Shown: positions 16,338 to 24,435 of the stretch, in pieces | Layout: each line of letters begins with the position of its first letter | How positions within the stretch are numbered: the first letter of the stretch is position 1 | Assembly (NCBI GenBank): GCA_900549995.1 | Contig: URQQ01000032.1 | Location: 1-53,415, forward strand | Source: an uncultured Lachnospiraceae bacterium | Lineage (GTDB): Bacteria; Bacillota; Clostridia; Lachnospirales; Lachnospiraceae | DNA: 53,415 bases | Direction: 5' to 3' | Translations under genes and position numbers: made by a program | The notes under the pieces: generated by a model | Database searches by the model: none | The model's input: only the letters and a program-made list of their open reading frames with translations | Told to the model about the DNA's origin: nothing

Positions 16338-17573
16338 TTGAGAAAAAAATATAGAGTATTTGCGGCAGCGATGGCGCTGATTCTGGCAGTGGGCGCAGTG
16401 CTTGCGGGCTGCAGTATAAAACCGGAGGAAGAAAAAACGGAGAAAGCAACCGTTGAGCTTTGGTATTACTGGGACAGCACCCATAACCGCCGGGAACTGA
16501 GAAAAATGATTAAAGCATTCAATGAGAGCCAGGAGCGTATCGAGATTGAAGCAGTCTATATCCCGGATGAGGATTTGAAAAAGAGGCTGGCACTCAGCAT
16601 TATGGATAATAATACACCGGATCTGGTACTGATGGATTCACCGGATTTCCAGTACTTCTTTTCAATGAAGGAATCTTTTGTCGATCTTACGGATCAGGTA
16701 GAAGAACTTTCAGAGTACCTTCCGCAGTCTACAGCGCCTTGTACCGTGGATGGGAGAATCTATGGAATGCCCTTTGGCGTAAACTGTCTCGGGCTGTATT
16801 ATAATAAGACATATTTTGCACAGGAGGGAATTGATGTCCCGGAAAATTGGGATGAATTCGCCGATGACGCTGTAAAGCTGTCAAAAGACGGACGTTACGG
16901 CTTTGCCATCCCGGCGCTGCAAAGTGAGGAAAGCGTCTACAGCTTCCTGCCTCTTCTGTGGTCCATGGGAGGGGATGTGGATCACATGGACAGCCAGGAA
17001 AGCATGGAGGCATTTAACCTGCTGGACCGGCTGTGCAGAGAGGGAGCCATGAGTGAACAGTGCATCAGCCTGACGATGGGGGACCTCTCGATTCAGTTTG
17101 CAGAGGGCAATATTGCGATGATGTTTCATCCGGGCATGACCATTGAAGGACTGAAGGAAATGAATCCGGATCTTGATTTTGGGATCGCGCCTCTTCCTAC
17201 AGGAGAGCAGAAAATCTCTGTGGTTGGCGGGGAGATTTTTGGCGTGCTGAAGGGAGAAAGGGAAGAGCAGGCAGTGGAATTTCTCAGGTATCTGGCAGAT
17301 AAGAACCGGATGGAAGATTATATTGATAACTTTGGTTTTCTGGCGGCAAGAGAAGATGTCCAGGAAACACAATACACGGAAAATGCCCAGAAGGCTGTTT
17401 TTAAAGAAATATTGAAAACGGCGAAAATGAGGGAATACAGTGATGACTGGCCGAAAATCTCACTTGAGATTTCGAATGCCATGAGTAAGATTATCATTGG
17501 AGACATGCCGAAGGAGCAGGCGGTGGAAGAAGCGGCAGAGAAGATTCGGGCAATCAGGGAGGGACGTCTATGA
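16338..17573 (+). CDS. Extracellular solute-binding lipoprotein (ABC sugar family 1 type)
   Basis: 411 residues. The signal peptide ends in LAGC with Cys25. The mature part is a type 1 extracellular solute-binding fold: ATVELWYYWDSTHNRRELRKMI, the VDGRIYGMPFGVNCLGLYYNK hinge block, and GDMPKEQAVEEAAEKIR at the end. It starts with TTG at 16338, 8 bases after AGGGAG; no ATG fits. The stop overlaps the kinase start by four bases (ATGA). No permease or ATPase genes follow, so the protein may present a sugar to the adjacent kinase rather than feed a transporter encoded here. Confidence 0.9.
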   Translation: MRKKYRVFAAAMALILAVGAVLAGCSIKPEEEKTEKATVELWYYWDSTHNRRELRKMIKAFNESQERIEIEAVYIPDEDLKKRLALSIMDNNTPDLVLMDSPDFQYFFSMKESFVDLTDQVEELSEYLPQSTAPCTVDGRIYGMPFGVNCLGLYYNKTYFAQEGIDVPENWDEFADDAVKLSKDGRYGFAIPALQSEESVYSFLPLLWSMGGDVDHMDSQESMEAFNLLDRLCREGAMSEQCISLTMGDLSIQFAEGNIAMMFHPGMTIEGLKEMNPDLDFGIAPLPTGEQKISVVGGEIFGVLKGEREEQAVEFLRYLADKNRMEDYIDNFGFLAAREDVQETQYTENAQKAVFKEILKTAKMREYSDDWPKISLEISNAMSKIIIGDMPKEQAVEEAAEKIRAIREGRL

Positions 17574-19285
17574 TCAGGGCGTGGAGACTAAAGAAGGCAA
17601 GGACGCTGCGGGGACAGCTGATTCCGGCTTTTTTCGTGGCGGCAATGATACCGATTCTGATATTTGCGGTTATTTCGCAGCTGCGCCTGGGAAGCAATAT
17701 GCGGGAAAACCTGGATCAGAGGATTGAAATCAATCTGAGCAAGGCAGATCAGTGTCTTGATATGGCGCTGGATAAATATGCGACGATTTTATATGATCTC
17801 TGCACCAACGATGAGATCATAGATATTGTGGAGAGCATTAACCAGAACGAGGATGATCTGAATGTCAACAGCAGTACGATCCGGCATCAGTTGAGCCATA
17901 TCTGTAACCGTAATGATGCGATCGCCGGAATTACGCTCGTGACGGCAAATGGAAAGACACTGTTTTACGACCGCCTCTCATCGTCCTCGGTAAACAGTAC
18001 CTGGGCTGATACGGTCACGGTTCCGGAGATAGTAAACGGGGAAGCATATGTGGCGCTGAAAGAGCCGGTGATGACAGATATTGACGACCAGTTCTATATT
18101 TTCCAGATTGCAAGGAATCTGGTGGATTACCGGGATGTGCATAAACAGCTTGGAACCGTTATTTTAAGCATCGATGAAGAAGTCTTACAAGATGCCACTA
18201 AGAGCGGAGAACAGGCCCGGATTTATATCCGTGACGGGGACTCCGTAATCTGTGCTCCGGATAAAAAAGAGATCGGCATGACCAAAGCGGAGACACAGGG
18301 AGAAGATGTAAAGGTCGTAGAGCATGTAAATGAAAGAAGCGGCTGGATTATCCAGAACAATCAGTCTCTGGTCAATTACAAAATGATGATGATGGAACAG
18401 GTATTTTTCTGGATTTTGATCGGGATCGGTACAGTGCTTGCATTGGTGGCACTGGTGACCTATTTTACGAATCCGCTGATGAAGTATGTAGATACTATGG
18501 TAGAAGTCATGAACGAAGTGGAGCTTGGGAATTTTCAGGCAAGAATTCCGATCGATGAGGAACTTTCGGAGGACATTACACGGATCGGCAGCGGGTTTAA
18601 CGAGATGGTGGAGAAAATCGATGAACTGATCTCTCAGGTAAAACTCGCGGTCATGGAGCAGAAAAATGCGGAAATATCAGCCCTGGAAGCGCAGATTGAC
18701 CCACATTTTCTATACAATACGCTGGATACGATCAACTGGAAAGCCATTGGGAATGAGCAGTACGAGATCAGTGAGATGATTGGTGCACTGGCAGACATTC
18801 TCAGATATACGGTCAAAAATGCGGGCGGCGAGACGAGCGTTGAACGTGAGCTTGCATGGCTTCACGAGTATACGCTCCTTCAGGGAGCGAAACTTGGAAA
18901 GGAACTGCAGACGGAGATTGAAGTTCCCGAGGAACTGCTGCAGTTTAAGATTCATAAGCTTTTGCTGCAGCCGTTTGTGGAAAATGCAATCAAACACGGC
19001 CTGTTTAACAAGGAAGGCGCCTGTATCCTGAAGATCTTTATGAGAAAAGCACAGAACCAGGTTCACATTATCATTGAGGATAACGGAAGAGGAATTCCAA
19101 AAGAAACTATCCAGAAACTGAATGATCCGGAGTACCCGATGGGGGAACATCTTGGAATTGACAATGTCCGCAAGCGTCTGAAACTGTACTATTCAGAAGA
19201 TGCAGTGATTTATTTTGAAAGTGAAGAGGGAAAATATACGAAAGTTCATTTATTTATACCCGCAGGTGAGGAGATGGAAGCATGA
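17570..19285 (+). CDS. YesM-type sensor histidine kinase
   Basis: 571 residues: an N-terminal membrane helix (about 20-40), a large extracellular sensing domain (about 45-275), a second helix (about 280-300) and a HAMP domain. The His_kinase domain has phospho-acceptor His379 in QIDPHFLYNTLDTINW. The HATPase follows, with the N-box VENAIKHGLFNKEG and G-box DNGRGIP. This is the LytS/YesM class that typically answers to extracellular carbohydrate and pairs with AraC-type regulators. It is coupled by ATGA overlaps both to the binding protein before it and to the regulator after it. Confidence 0.95.
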   Translation: MIRAWRLKKARTLRGQLIPAFFVAAMIPILIFAVISQLRLGSNMRENLDQRIEINLSKADQCLDMALDKYATILYDLCTNDEIIDIVESINQNEDDLNVNSSTIRHQLSHICNRNDAIAGITLVTANGKTLFYDRLSSSSVNSTWADTVTVPEIVNGEAYVALKEPVMTDIDDQFYIFQIARNLVDYRDVHKQLGTVILSIDEEVLQDATKSGEQARIYIRDGDSVICAPDKKEIGMTKAETQGEDVKVVEHVNERSGWIIQNNQSLVNYKMMMMEQVFFWILIGIGTVLALVALVTYFTNPLMKYVDTMVEVMNEVELGNFQARIPIDEELSEDITRIGSGFNEMVEKIDELISQVKLAVMEQKNAEISALEAQIDPHFLYNTLDTINWKAIGNEQYEISEMIGALADILRYTVKNAGGETSVERELAWLHEYTLLQGAKLGKELQTEIEVPEELLQFKIHKLLLQPFVENAIKHGLFNKEGACILKIFMRKAQNQVHIIIEDNGRGIPKETIQKLNDPEYPMGEHLGIDNVRKRLKLYYSEDAVIYFESEEGKYTKVHLFIPAGEEMEA

Positions 19286-20811
19286 GAATTATCGTCGTTG
19301 AGGACGAAGCACCGATCAGAGAAGGAATGAGTAAGATTCTGAAGAAGATTGATCCGTCGTATGAGCTGGCAGGAAAGGCATCCAATGGAATTGAAGGACT
19401 TGTGATGGCAGAGAAACTGCGTCCGGATCTTGTAATTATGGATATCCGTATGCCGGATATGGATGGACTTACAATGCTGTCTAAAATCCGTGAGAAAAAG
19501 ATCAACTGTAAGGCACTGGTGCTGACGGCATACTCTGATTTTAACTATGCGAAACAGGCAATTGAACTGGGGATTGAAAATTATATTTTAAAGCCGATCA
19601 AAATACCGGAGTTAAAGAAAGTGCTGAAGCAGATCGAAGAAAATATTCTGAAAGAACAGAGGGGGGAGCAGATCTACCAGCTGCCGAATCTGTTCCGGAG
19701 CGCGCTGGCGGGACAGCTTTCTGTAGATGACCAGCTTGATAAAGCGTTAAAGGAGCGGTATGGATTTGGCGCTGATGCAGAGATTTGTCTTTTTGCGGTG
19801 TGGCTTGGACGGAATTTTGAGAAATATAAGGCAGATATGAGGCAGATGCTTCAGGAAGTGGAAGATCACGCGAAAGATTTTAAAGGTGAGCTTCTGGAAG
19901 TAAGCCACAGGGAAGTGCTTGTCATTGTAATCTATCAGTTTAAAGATGAGAAAGAGACTGCGAAGCACTTCAGCCAGGCGGTGATTCCAATGATCGCCGG
20001 TAATTTTATCGGCCCGCTGATCTTCGAATGGGGTGTCAGTGCAGGGATTGCTGATATGCATGGGACGATCCGCGAGATGCGGGAGAGTAAGGACTGGAGC
20101 CTTGTCTTTGGCAGGGAATGCATGATTACGAAGAGTGAAATCACAAGGATAGAAACAGTTCCGCTGAAATATCCGATGGAACTTGAGACGCAGGTCCGGC
20201 AGGCAATTATCCGAAGAGACAAGACGGAGTTCGGAAAATGTTTTGTATTATTCCAGGAAAGATGCCGTGAACATCCGCATCGTCCGGAGGAGATCAAGGA
20301 GGCGTGTATCCGTTATTGTTTCGCAGTCCTGAATACGGCAAAAGAATATTCAGGGGCGGGCGAGGAAGTGTGGGCACAGAAAATGTTCAAAACAATCACC
20401 GGAGCAGTATCGTGGGAGGAAATCAGCCTGGCATTGAGCCAGTATTTCGACCAGGTGGTAGAGAAAATGGAAGATACTGGTGATAAAAAACTCAGTGCGA
20501 TGGTCCAGCGTGCGCAGACAATGATTCAGGAGTACTATAATCAGGGAATTACGCTGGAAGAAATTGCGAGGAAAATGAGTGTGTCCGAAGAGTATATGAG
20601 CACACAGTTCAAGAAGGAGACAGGTTCATCGTTTACCGAGACGATCCGACGGGTGAGGATTGAGAAAATCAAAGAACTTCTGCTGGAGTCAAATCTGAAG
20701 CTTACACAGATTGCAGATATGGTCGGATACGCAGATCCGAAGTACATGAGCAAGGTTTTCCGGGAAGAAGTGGGGATGCTGCCGGCGGAGTACAGAAAAT
20801 TGAATAAATAA
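19282..20811 (+). CDS. YesN-type response regulator with AraC DNA-binding domain
   Basis: 509 residues. The receiver domain (1-120) has the acidic pair near VVEDEAPIREG, phospho-acceptor Asp54 in PDLVIMDIRMPDMDG, and the conserved Lys in YILKPIKI. A long middle region (about 130-390) of the YesN type follows. The C-terminal AraC/XylS double helix-turn-helix (about 405-509) includes ITLEEIARKMSVSEEYMS and LTQIADMVGYADPKYMSKVFR. It probably activates carbohydrate genes; the nearby GPH symporter gene is a candidate target. It closes a three-gene operon. Confidence 0.95.
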   Translation: MRIIVVEDEAPIREGMSKILKKIDPSYELAGKASNGIEGLVMAEKLRPDLVIMDIRMPDMDGLTMLSKIREKKINCKALVLTAYSDFNYAKQAIELGIENYILKPIKIPELKKVLKQIEENILKEQRGEQIYQLPNLFRSALAGQLSVDDQLDKALKERYGFGADAEICLFAVWLGRNFEKYKADMRQMLQEVEDHAKDFKGELLEVSHREVLVIVIYQFKDEKETAKHFSQAVIPMIAGNFIGPLIFEWGVSAGIADMHGTIREMRESKDWSLVFGRECMITKSEITRIETVPLKYPMELETQVRQAIIRRDKTEFGKCFVLFQERCREHPHRPEEIKEACIRYCFAVLNTAKEYSGAGEEVWAQKMFKTITGAVSWEEISLALSQYFDQVVEKMEDTGDKKLSAMVQRAQTMIQEYYNQGITLEEIARKMSVSEEYMSTQFKKETGSSFTETIRRVRIEKIKELLLESNLKLTQIADMVGYADPKYMSKVFREEVGMLPAEYRKLNK

Positions 20812-20826
20812 TCTCCAGAATTATGG

Positions 20827-20876
20827 AAAAAGGAGGAACTATTGGAAAAATTTCTTAAATAGTTCCTCCTTTTTAA
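20827..20876 (+). terminator. Terminator after the YesMN operon
   Basis: AAAAAGGAGGAACTATT pairs perfectly with AATAGTTCCTCCTTTTT (17-base stem, 14-base loop). Confidence 0.9.
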
Positions 20877-20936
20877 AATTATTGTACCTGTCTGTCAAAT
20901 GAAAAATAGTTATTATATTATCATAATTATGAAAAT

Positions 20937-20967
20937 AAATCTGGTACCTTTTTAAAGTGCCAGATTT
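20937..20967. promoter_or_regulatory. Inverted repeat before the GPH symporter gene
   Basis: AAATCTGGTAC (20937-20947) and GTGCCAGATTT (20957-20967) pair over 11 positions with one G-U. No T-run follows, so an operator or leader hairpin for the symporter gene is more likely than a terminator. Confidence 0.4.
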
Positions 20968-21019
20968 GATTATGTGACACAGAAGGCAGGATATACAGGC
21001 AAAAGAGAAAGGATTATCT

Positions 21020-22483
21020 ATGGAAGGGATTGAACAGCTGACAATTCCGGAACACGGGAAAGAGACAGGACATACGGATACATTTACAACAGAATCCCCC
21101 GGGATTATAGAAAAAATCTCCTACAGTGCAGGTGGTATGGGTGCCGGATTTATATGGATTACCGCAGCATCTTTTCTTCCGATTTACTGTACGGATGTGG
21201 CAGGTATACCGGCAGGAACCATAGGAATTATTATGCTGATCTCCAGATTGTTTGACAGCGTATTCGATCTCTACATGGGGGCTGTCATTGGGCGTACGAA
21301 GACAAGATGGGGAAAAGCGAGGCCGTGGATGCTCTGGAGCGCCATCCCCATGGCGCTTTGCCTAATCCTGCTGTTTCGTATCCCGGATACGGGAAGTTTT
21401 TTTAAGGCATTGTATCTTCTGGTCATCTATCTGCTGATGGAAGCCGTGTGTTTTACGGTATTTGGCCTCCCGTACAATACAATGCTCTCACTGGAAACTG
21501 TGAATTCATATGAAAGAAATGTCATGAATACGCTGCGGTTTGAATTGATATTTATCACACAGCTTTTGATCAGTATTGTTACTATGCCTCTGATCCGGCA
21601 TCTGGGGGGAGGGCAGGACGCCTGGACTGCGGTAACGGGAGGGTATGCGGTGCTGTGTGTGCTTCTGGTACTTACTGCGTTCAAAGGCACAAAGGAGCGC
21701 AGACTTTCTGAACCTGGGGCAGAAAGTGGCGGAGGTTTCACGCGTATCCGTCCATTATCTACACTGAGAATGCTGTGCAGCAATAAGTATTCGCGCCTTC
21801 TGACAGCGGTGACAGTTGTGACCTACGCATCGCTTGGAATGTCGGCCGGATCGAGAATCTATTATGCCAAATATGTTCTCGGAGACGAGAATCTTAACAG
21901 TGTTATGGTCATATTCGGGCTTGTTCCGGTCTTGCTGATGCTGTTTTTTATACCGGGGATTTCCAAGCGTATCGGCAAAGTCAAAGTCTTGTTCACGGGG
22001 GGCGTTCTCTATGGAGTCGGGCTGATGATTATGACAGCAGTTCCGCAGTCCATTACTGCAATCTACGCAGGACTGATTCTGCAGGGAGTAGGGCAGGCAG
22101 GCCTGTTCTCCTGTCTGTTCGCTGTAGCCGGAGATGTTGCCGACTATTGCAGATGGAAACAGGGAATCTCAGAATCAGCGCTGATCTACAGTATGACAGG
22201 GTTCGGGCAGAAGACCGGAACGAGCATCGGCCTTGCGCTCCTTGGAATCAGCCTGTCACTTGGAAAATACAGTGCCGAAACTGCTGCGGATTCCGCCGCC
22301 GCATTGTTTTCAATCAAGGCACTATATTTGTATCTGCCTCTGGCACTTACGATGATTGTGTTGTTTCTCTGGTATCTTTTTATGGATTTTGATAAAATTT
22401 ATGCCTCTGTTCAGAAGGAGTTCGGCGGCGGTACAGCTTCTAAACAAAGCGCGGATGCTGTCGAAAAGAGGAAAATAATGTAA
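21020..22483 (+). CDS. GPH-family sugar:cation symporter (MFS)
   Basis: 487 residues with about twelve membrane helices. It is a glycoside-pentoside-hexuronide:cation symporter, shown by the early ISYSAGGMGAGFIW, the SRLFDSVFDLYMGAVIGRTKTRWGKARPW block (the family's hallmark first cytoplasmic loop) and VAGDVADYCRWKQGISESALIYS in the second half. It imports a glycoside or hexuronide with Na+ or H+; the sugar cannot be named. AAAGGA lies 7 bases before ATG. It follows the YesMN operon terminator and stands alone, so regulation by that system is possible but not shown. Confidence 0.92.
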   Translation: MEGIEQLTIPEHGKETGHTDTFTTESPGIIEKISYSAGGMGAGFIWITAASFLPIYCTDVAGIPAGTIGIIMLISRLFDSVFDLYMGAVIGRTKTRWGKARPWMLWSAIPMALCLILLFRIPDTGSFFKALYLLVIYLLMEAVCFTVFGLPYNTMLSLETVNSYERNVMNTLRFELIFITQLLISIVTMPLIRHLGGGQDAWTAVTGGYAVLCVLLVLTAFKGTKERRLSEPGAESGGGFTRIRPLSTLRMLCSNKYSRLLTAVTVVTYASLGMSAGSRIYYAKYVLGDENLNSVMVIFGLVPVLLMLFFIPGISKRIGKVKVLFTGGVLYGVGLMIMTAVPQSITAIYAGLILQGVGQAGLFSCLFAVAGDVADYCRWKQGISESALIYSMTGFGQKTGTSIGLALLGISLSLGKYSAETAADSAAALFSIKALYLYLPLALTMIVLFLWYLFMDFDKIYASVQKEFGGGTASKQSADAVEKRKIM

Positions 22484-22631
22484 AACTACTTTAAATATTT
22501 ACTCCTTTTTAAAAAATTTATACCGTTTTTTTTACAGAAAATCGATTATGATAATTTCAACGATTAAGAAGAACACTTAATGGAAATAATTGTAAGCGGA
22601 CAATAAAAAAGAAAATAAGGAGGAGCAGACA

Positions 22632-22859
22632 ATGAGCGTAAAAGTAAAATTTAAAAATCCACAAGAAGTATTAGACTTTGTAAACAAAGTAAGTAAATAT
22701 TCATATAGCATGGATATGAAAAGAGGACGTTTTCTGATTGACGCGAAATCTATTCTCGGTATTATGAATATGGGATTTGATAATATCATCGAGCTGAAAG
22801 TCCATGGCGAAGACTGTGAAGAGCTGAAAGCTGAAATCGAAGAATACATCGCAGCATAA
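22632..22859 (+). CDS. HPr-like protein lacking the phospho-histidine
   Basis: 75 residues that match the HPr fold. SKYSYSMDMKRGRFLIDAKSILGIMNMGFDNIIELKVHGED aligns with the second half of HPr, with Ser40 at the position of regulatory Ser46 and the following ILGIMNMG helix. The stretch where HPr carries active-site His15 reads NPQEVLDF and holds no histidine. It therefore cannot pass phosphate in the PTS but could be a Crh-like regulatory partner, or simply an HPr-fold protein. Length is about ten residues under HPr. A good ribosome site (AAGGAGGAG) lies 9 bases before ATG. It is monocistronic with a hairpin after it. Confidence 0.8.
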   Translation: MSVKVKFKNPQEVLDFVNKVSKYSYSMDMKRGRFLIDAKSILGIMNMGFDNIIELKVHGEDCEELKAEIEEYIAA

Positions 22860-22874
22860 CTGAACATAAAAAAC

Positions 22875-22903
22875 TTGTTTCTTATAACTCCCCGTCGTAT
22901 AAT
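22875..22903 (+). promoter_or_regulatory. Putative MATE gene promoter inside a hairpin loop
   Basis: TTGTTT (22875-22880), 17 bases, TATAAT (22898-22903). The -10 box is in the loop of the hairpin at 22886-22918. Confidence 0.5.
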
Positions 22904-22924
22904 TACTGATGAGGAGTTGTTTTA
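22886..22924 (+). terminator. Terminator-like hairpin overlapping the MATE ribosome site
   Basis: AACTCC-C-CGTC (22886-22896) pairs with GATG-A-GGAGTT (22908-22918), with one mismatch and one G-U, then GTTTTAT. The right arm contains AGGAG, the only ribosome site of the MATE gene. Confidence 0.55.
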
Positions 22925-22928
22925 TATT

Positions 22929-24287
22929 ATGAAAAGAGAAAAAGAAGACAGAAGTGGTTATCTATTTGATAATAAATCACTTGCATCACTTATCATTCCG
23001 CTTGTCATCGAGCAGCTTTTGGCAGTGCTTGTCGGCATGGCGGATTCTGTTATGGTTGCAAATGTTGGAGAGGCGGCAGTATCAGGAGTATCCCTTGTGG
23101 ATAATATCATGGTACTGCTTATTAATATCTTTGCCGCCCTTGCAACCGGAGGTGCTGTTATTGCAGGACAGTATCTTGGGCGGAAAAAGGAAGAAAAAGC
23201 ATGCCAGTCGGCAACCCAGCTTGTGTGGTTCATCACCATCTGTTCCGTGATCATCACGGTCATCATTTATATTGCCAAGGACTTCATATTACACGGGGTA
23301 TTTGGAAAAATTGACGCAGATGTCATGGATTATGCCAACACCTATCTGCTGATTGTCACCGCATCCATCCCGTTTATTGCACTGTATAACGGCGCAGCCG
23401 CTGTATTCCGGGCAATGGGCAATTCGAAAGTGTCTATGAAAGTATCCATCATCATGAATCTCATCAATGTAACCGGAAATGCAGTCCTGATCTATGGTTT
23501 TCACCGCGGAACGGAAGGTGTTGCCATACCGACGCTGGTCTCCCGTATCGTAGCAGCGGTGATGCTGACCGTTCTTTTATGTGACCAGTCGAGACTTCTT
23601 CATATAGAAAAGACGATCCGCTATCGGTTTGATTTCAAGATGATCAAACGGATTCTTGGAATCGGCATCCCGAACGGTCTGGAGAACAGTATGTTCCAGC
23701 TTGGGAAAATTCTTGTCCTGAGTCTGGTGTCTACCTTCGGAACTTATGCGATTGCGGCAAATGCCGTCTCAAACGCAGTAGCCCAGTTCCAGATCCTGCC
23801 GGGGATGGCGATGTCGCTTGCGATCACGACGGTTATTTCCCGCTGTACAGGAGCCGGGGATTACACGCAGGTGAAATATTACACGAAGAAACTTATGGTC
23901 ATTACATATATCTGTATGGCAGCTACGATTGCGCTGATATTCTTTGCACTGCCGTTCATTGTAAAGATTTATCATCTGACTCCGGTGACGGCAAAGGTTA
24001 CAGAGCAGATTTTGACTTTCCACGGGGCCTGTGCCGTTCTCATCTGGCCGGTTTCATTTTCACTGCCGTCGGTATTTCGGGCAGCAGGGGATGTGCGCTT
24101 CAGCATGTGCACCTCGATCTTCTCCATGTGGGTATTCAGGATTATCTTCAGCTATGTTCTTGGAAGGTATCTGGGACTTGGAGTGTTCGGCATCTGGGTG
24201 GCGATGATCATTGACTGGTGCTTCCGTTCAATACTGTTCCTCTACCGCTATTTCAGCGGAAAATGGATGGGAAAAGCAGCAGTATAG
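22929..24287 (+). CDS. MATE family efflux transporter
   Basis: 452 residues, about twelve membrane helices in two six-helix halves. It is recognised by SLASLIIPLVIEQLLAVLVGMADSVMVANVGEAAVSGVSLV at the N-terminus and the equivalent ILGIGIPNGLENSMFQLGKILV in the second half. Such proteins expel cationic drugs or metabolites in exchange for Na+ or H+; the substrate is unknown. ATG 22929 is chosen: AGGAG lies 12 bases before it, while an upstream TTG at 22875 has no ribosome site and falls in the promoter. Confidence 0.93.
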   Translation: MKREKEDRSGYLFDNKSLASLIIPLVIEQLLAVLVGMADSVMVANVGEAAVSGVSLVDNIMVLLINIFAALATGGAVIAGQYLGRKKEEKACQSATQLVWFITICSVIITVIIYIAKDFILHGVFGKIDADVMDYANTYLLIVTASIPFIALYNGAAAVFRAMGNSKVSMKVSIIMNLINVTGNAVLIYGFHRGTEGVAIPTLVSRIVAAVMLTVLLCDQSRLLHIEKTIRYRFDFKMIKRILGIGIPNGLENSMFQLGKILVLSLVSTFGTYAIAANAVSNAVAQFQILPGMAMSLAITTVISRCTGAGDYTQVKYYTKKLMVITYICMAATIALIFFALPFIVKIYHLTPVTAKVTEQILTFHGACAVLIWPVSFSLPSVFRAAGDVRFSMCTSIFSMWVFRIIFSYVLGRYLGLGVFGIWVAMIIDWCFRSILFLYRYFSGKWMGKAAV

Positions 24288-24349
24288 AAAAAATTACGGA
24301 AAAGCTGTTGTATTATATAAAGAAATAACAGGGAATGGCGAAATCTTAC

Positions 24350-24378
24350 TTGATAAACACGAGGTGCTAATTTATAAT
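24350..24378 (+). promoter_or_regulatory. guaA promoter
   Basis: TTGATA (24350-24355), 17 bases, TATAAT (24373-24378), 57 bases before the GTG start. Confidence 0.7.
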
Positions 24379-24435
24379 GATATCATTGAACCTATCAATA
24401 CGGCGAAAATAACATGATAATATAGGAGGAAATCC

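Noticed and set aside
24288..24435. Purine riboswitch before guaA
   Set aside because: The leader is short and lacks the three-way junction core; only a normal promoter is seen.
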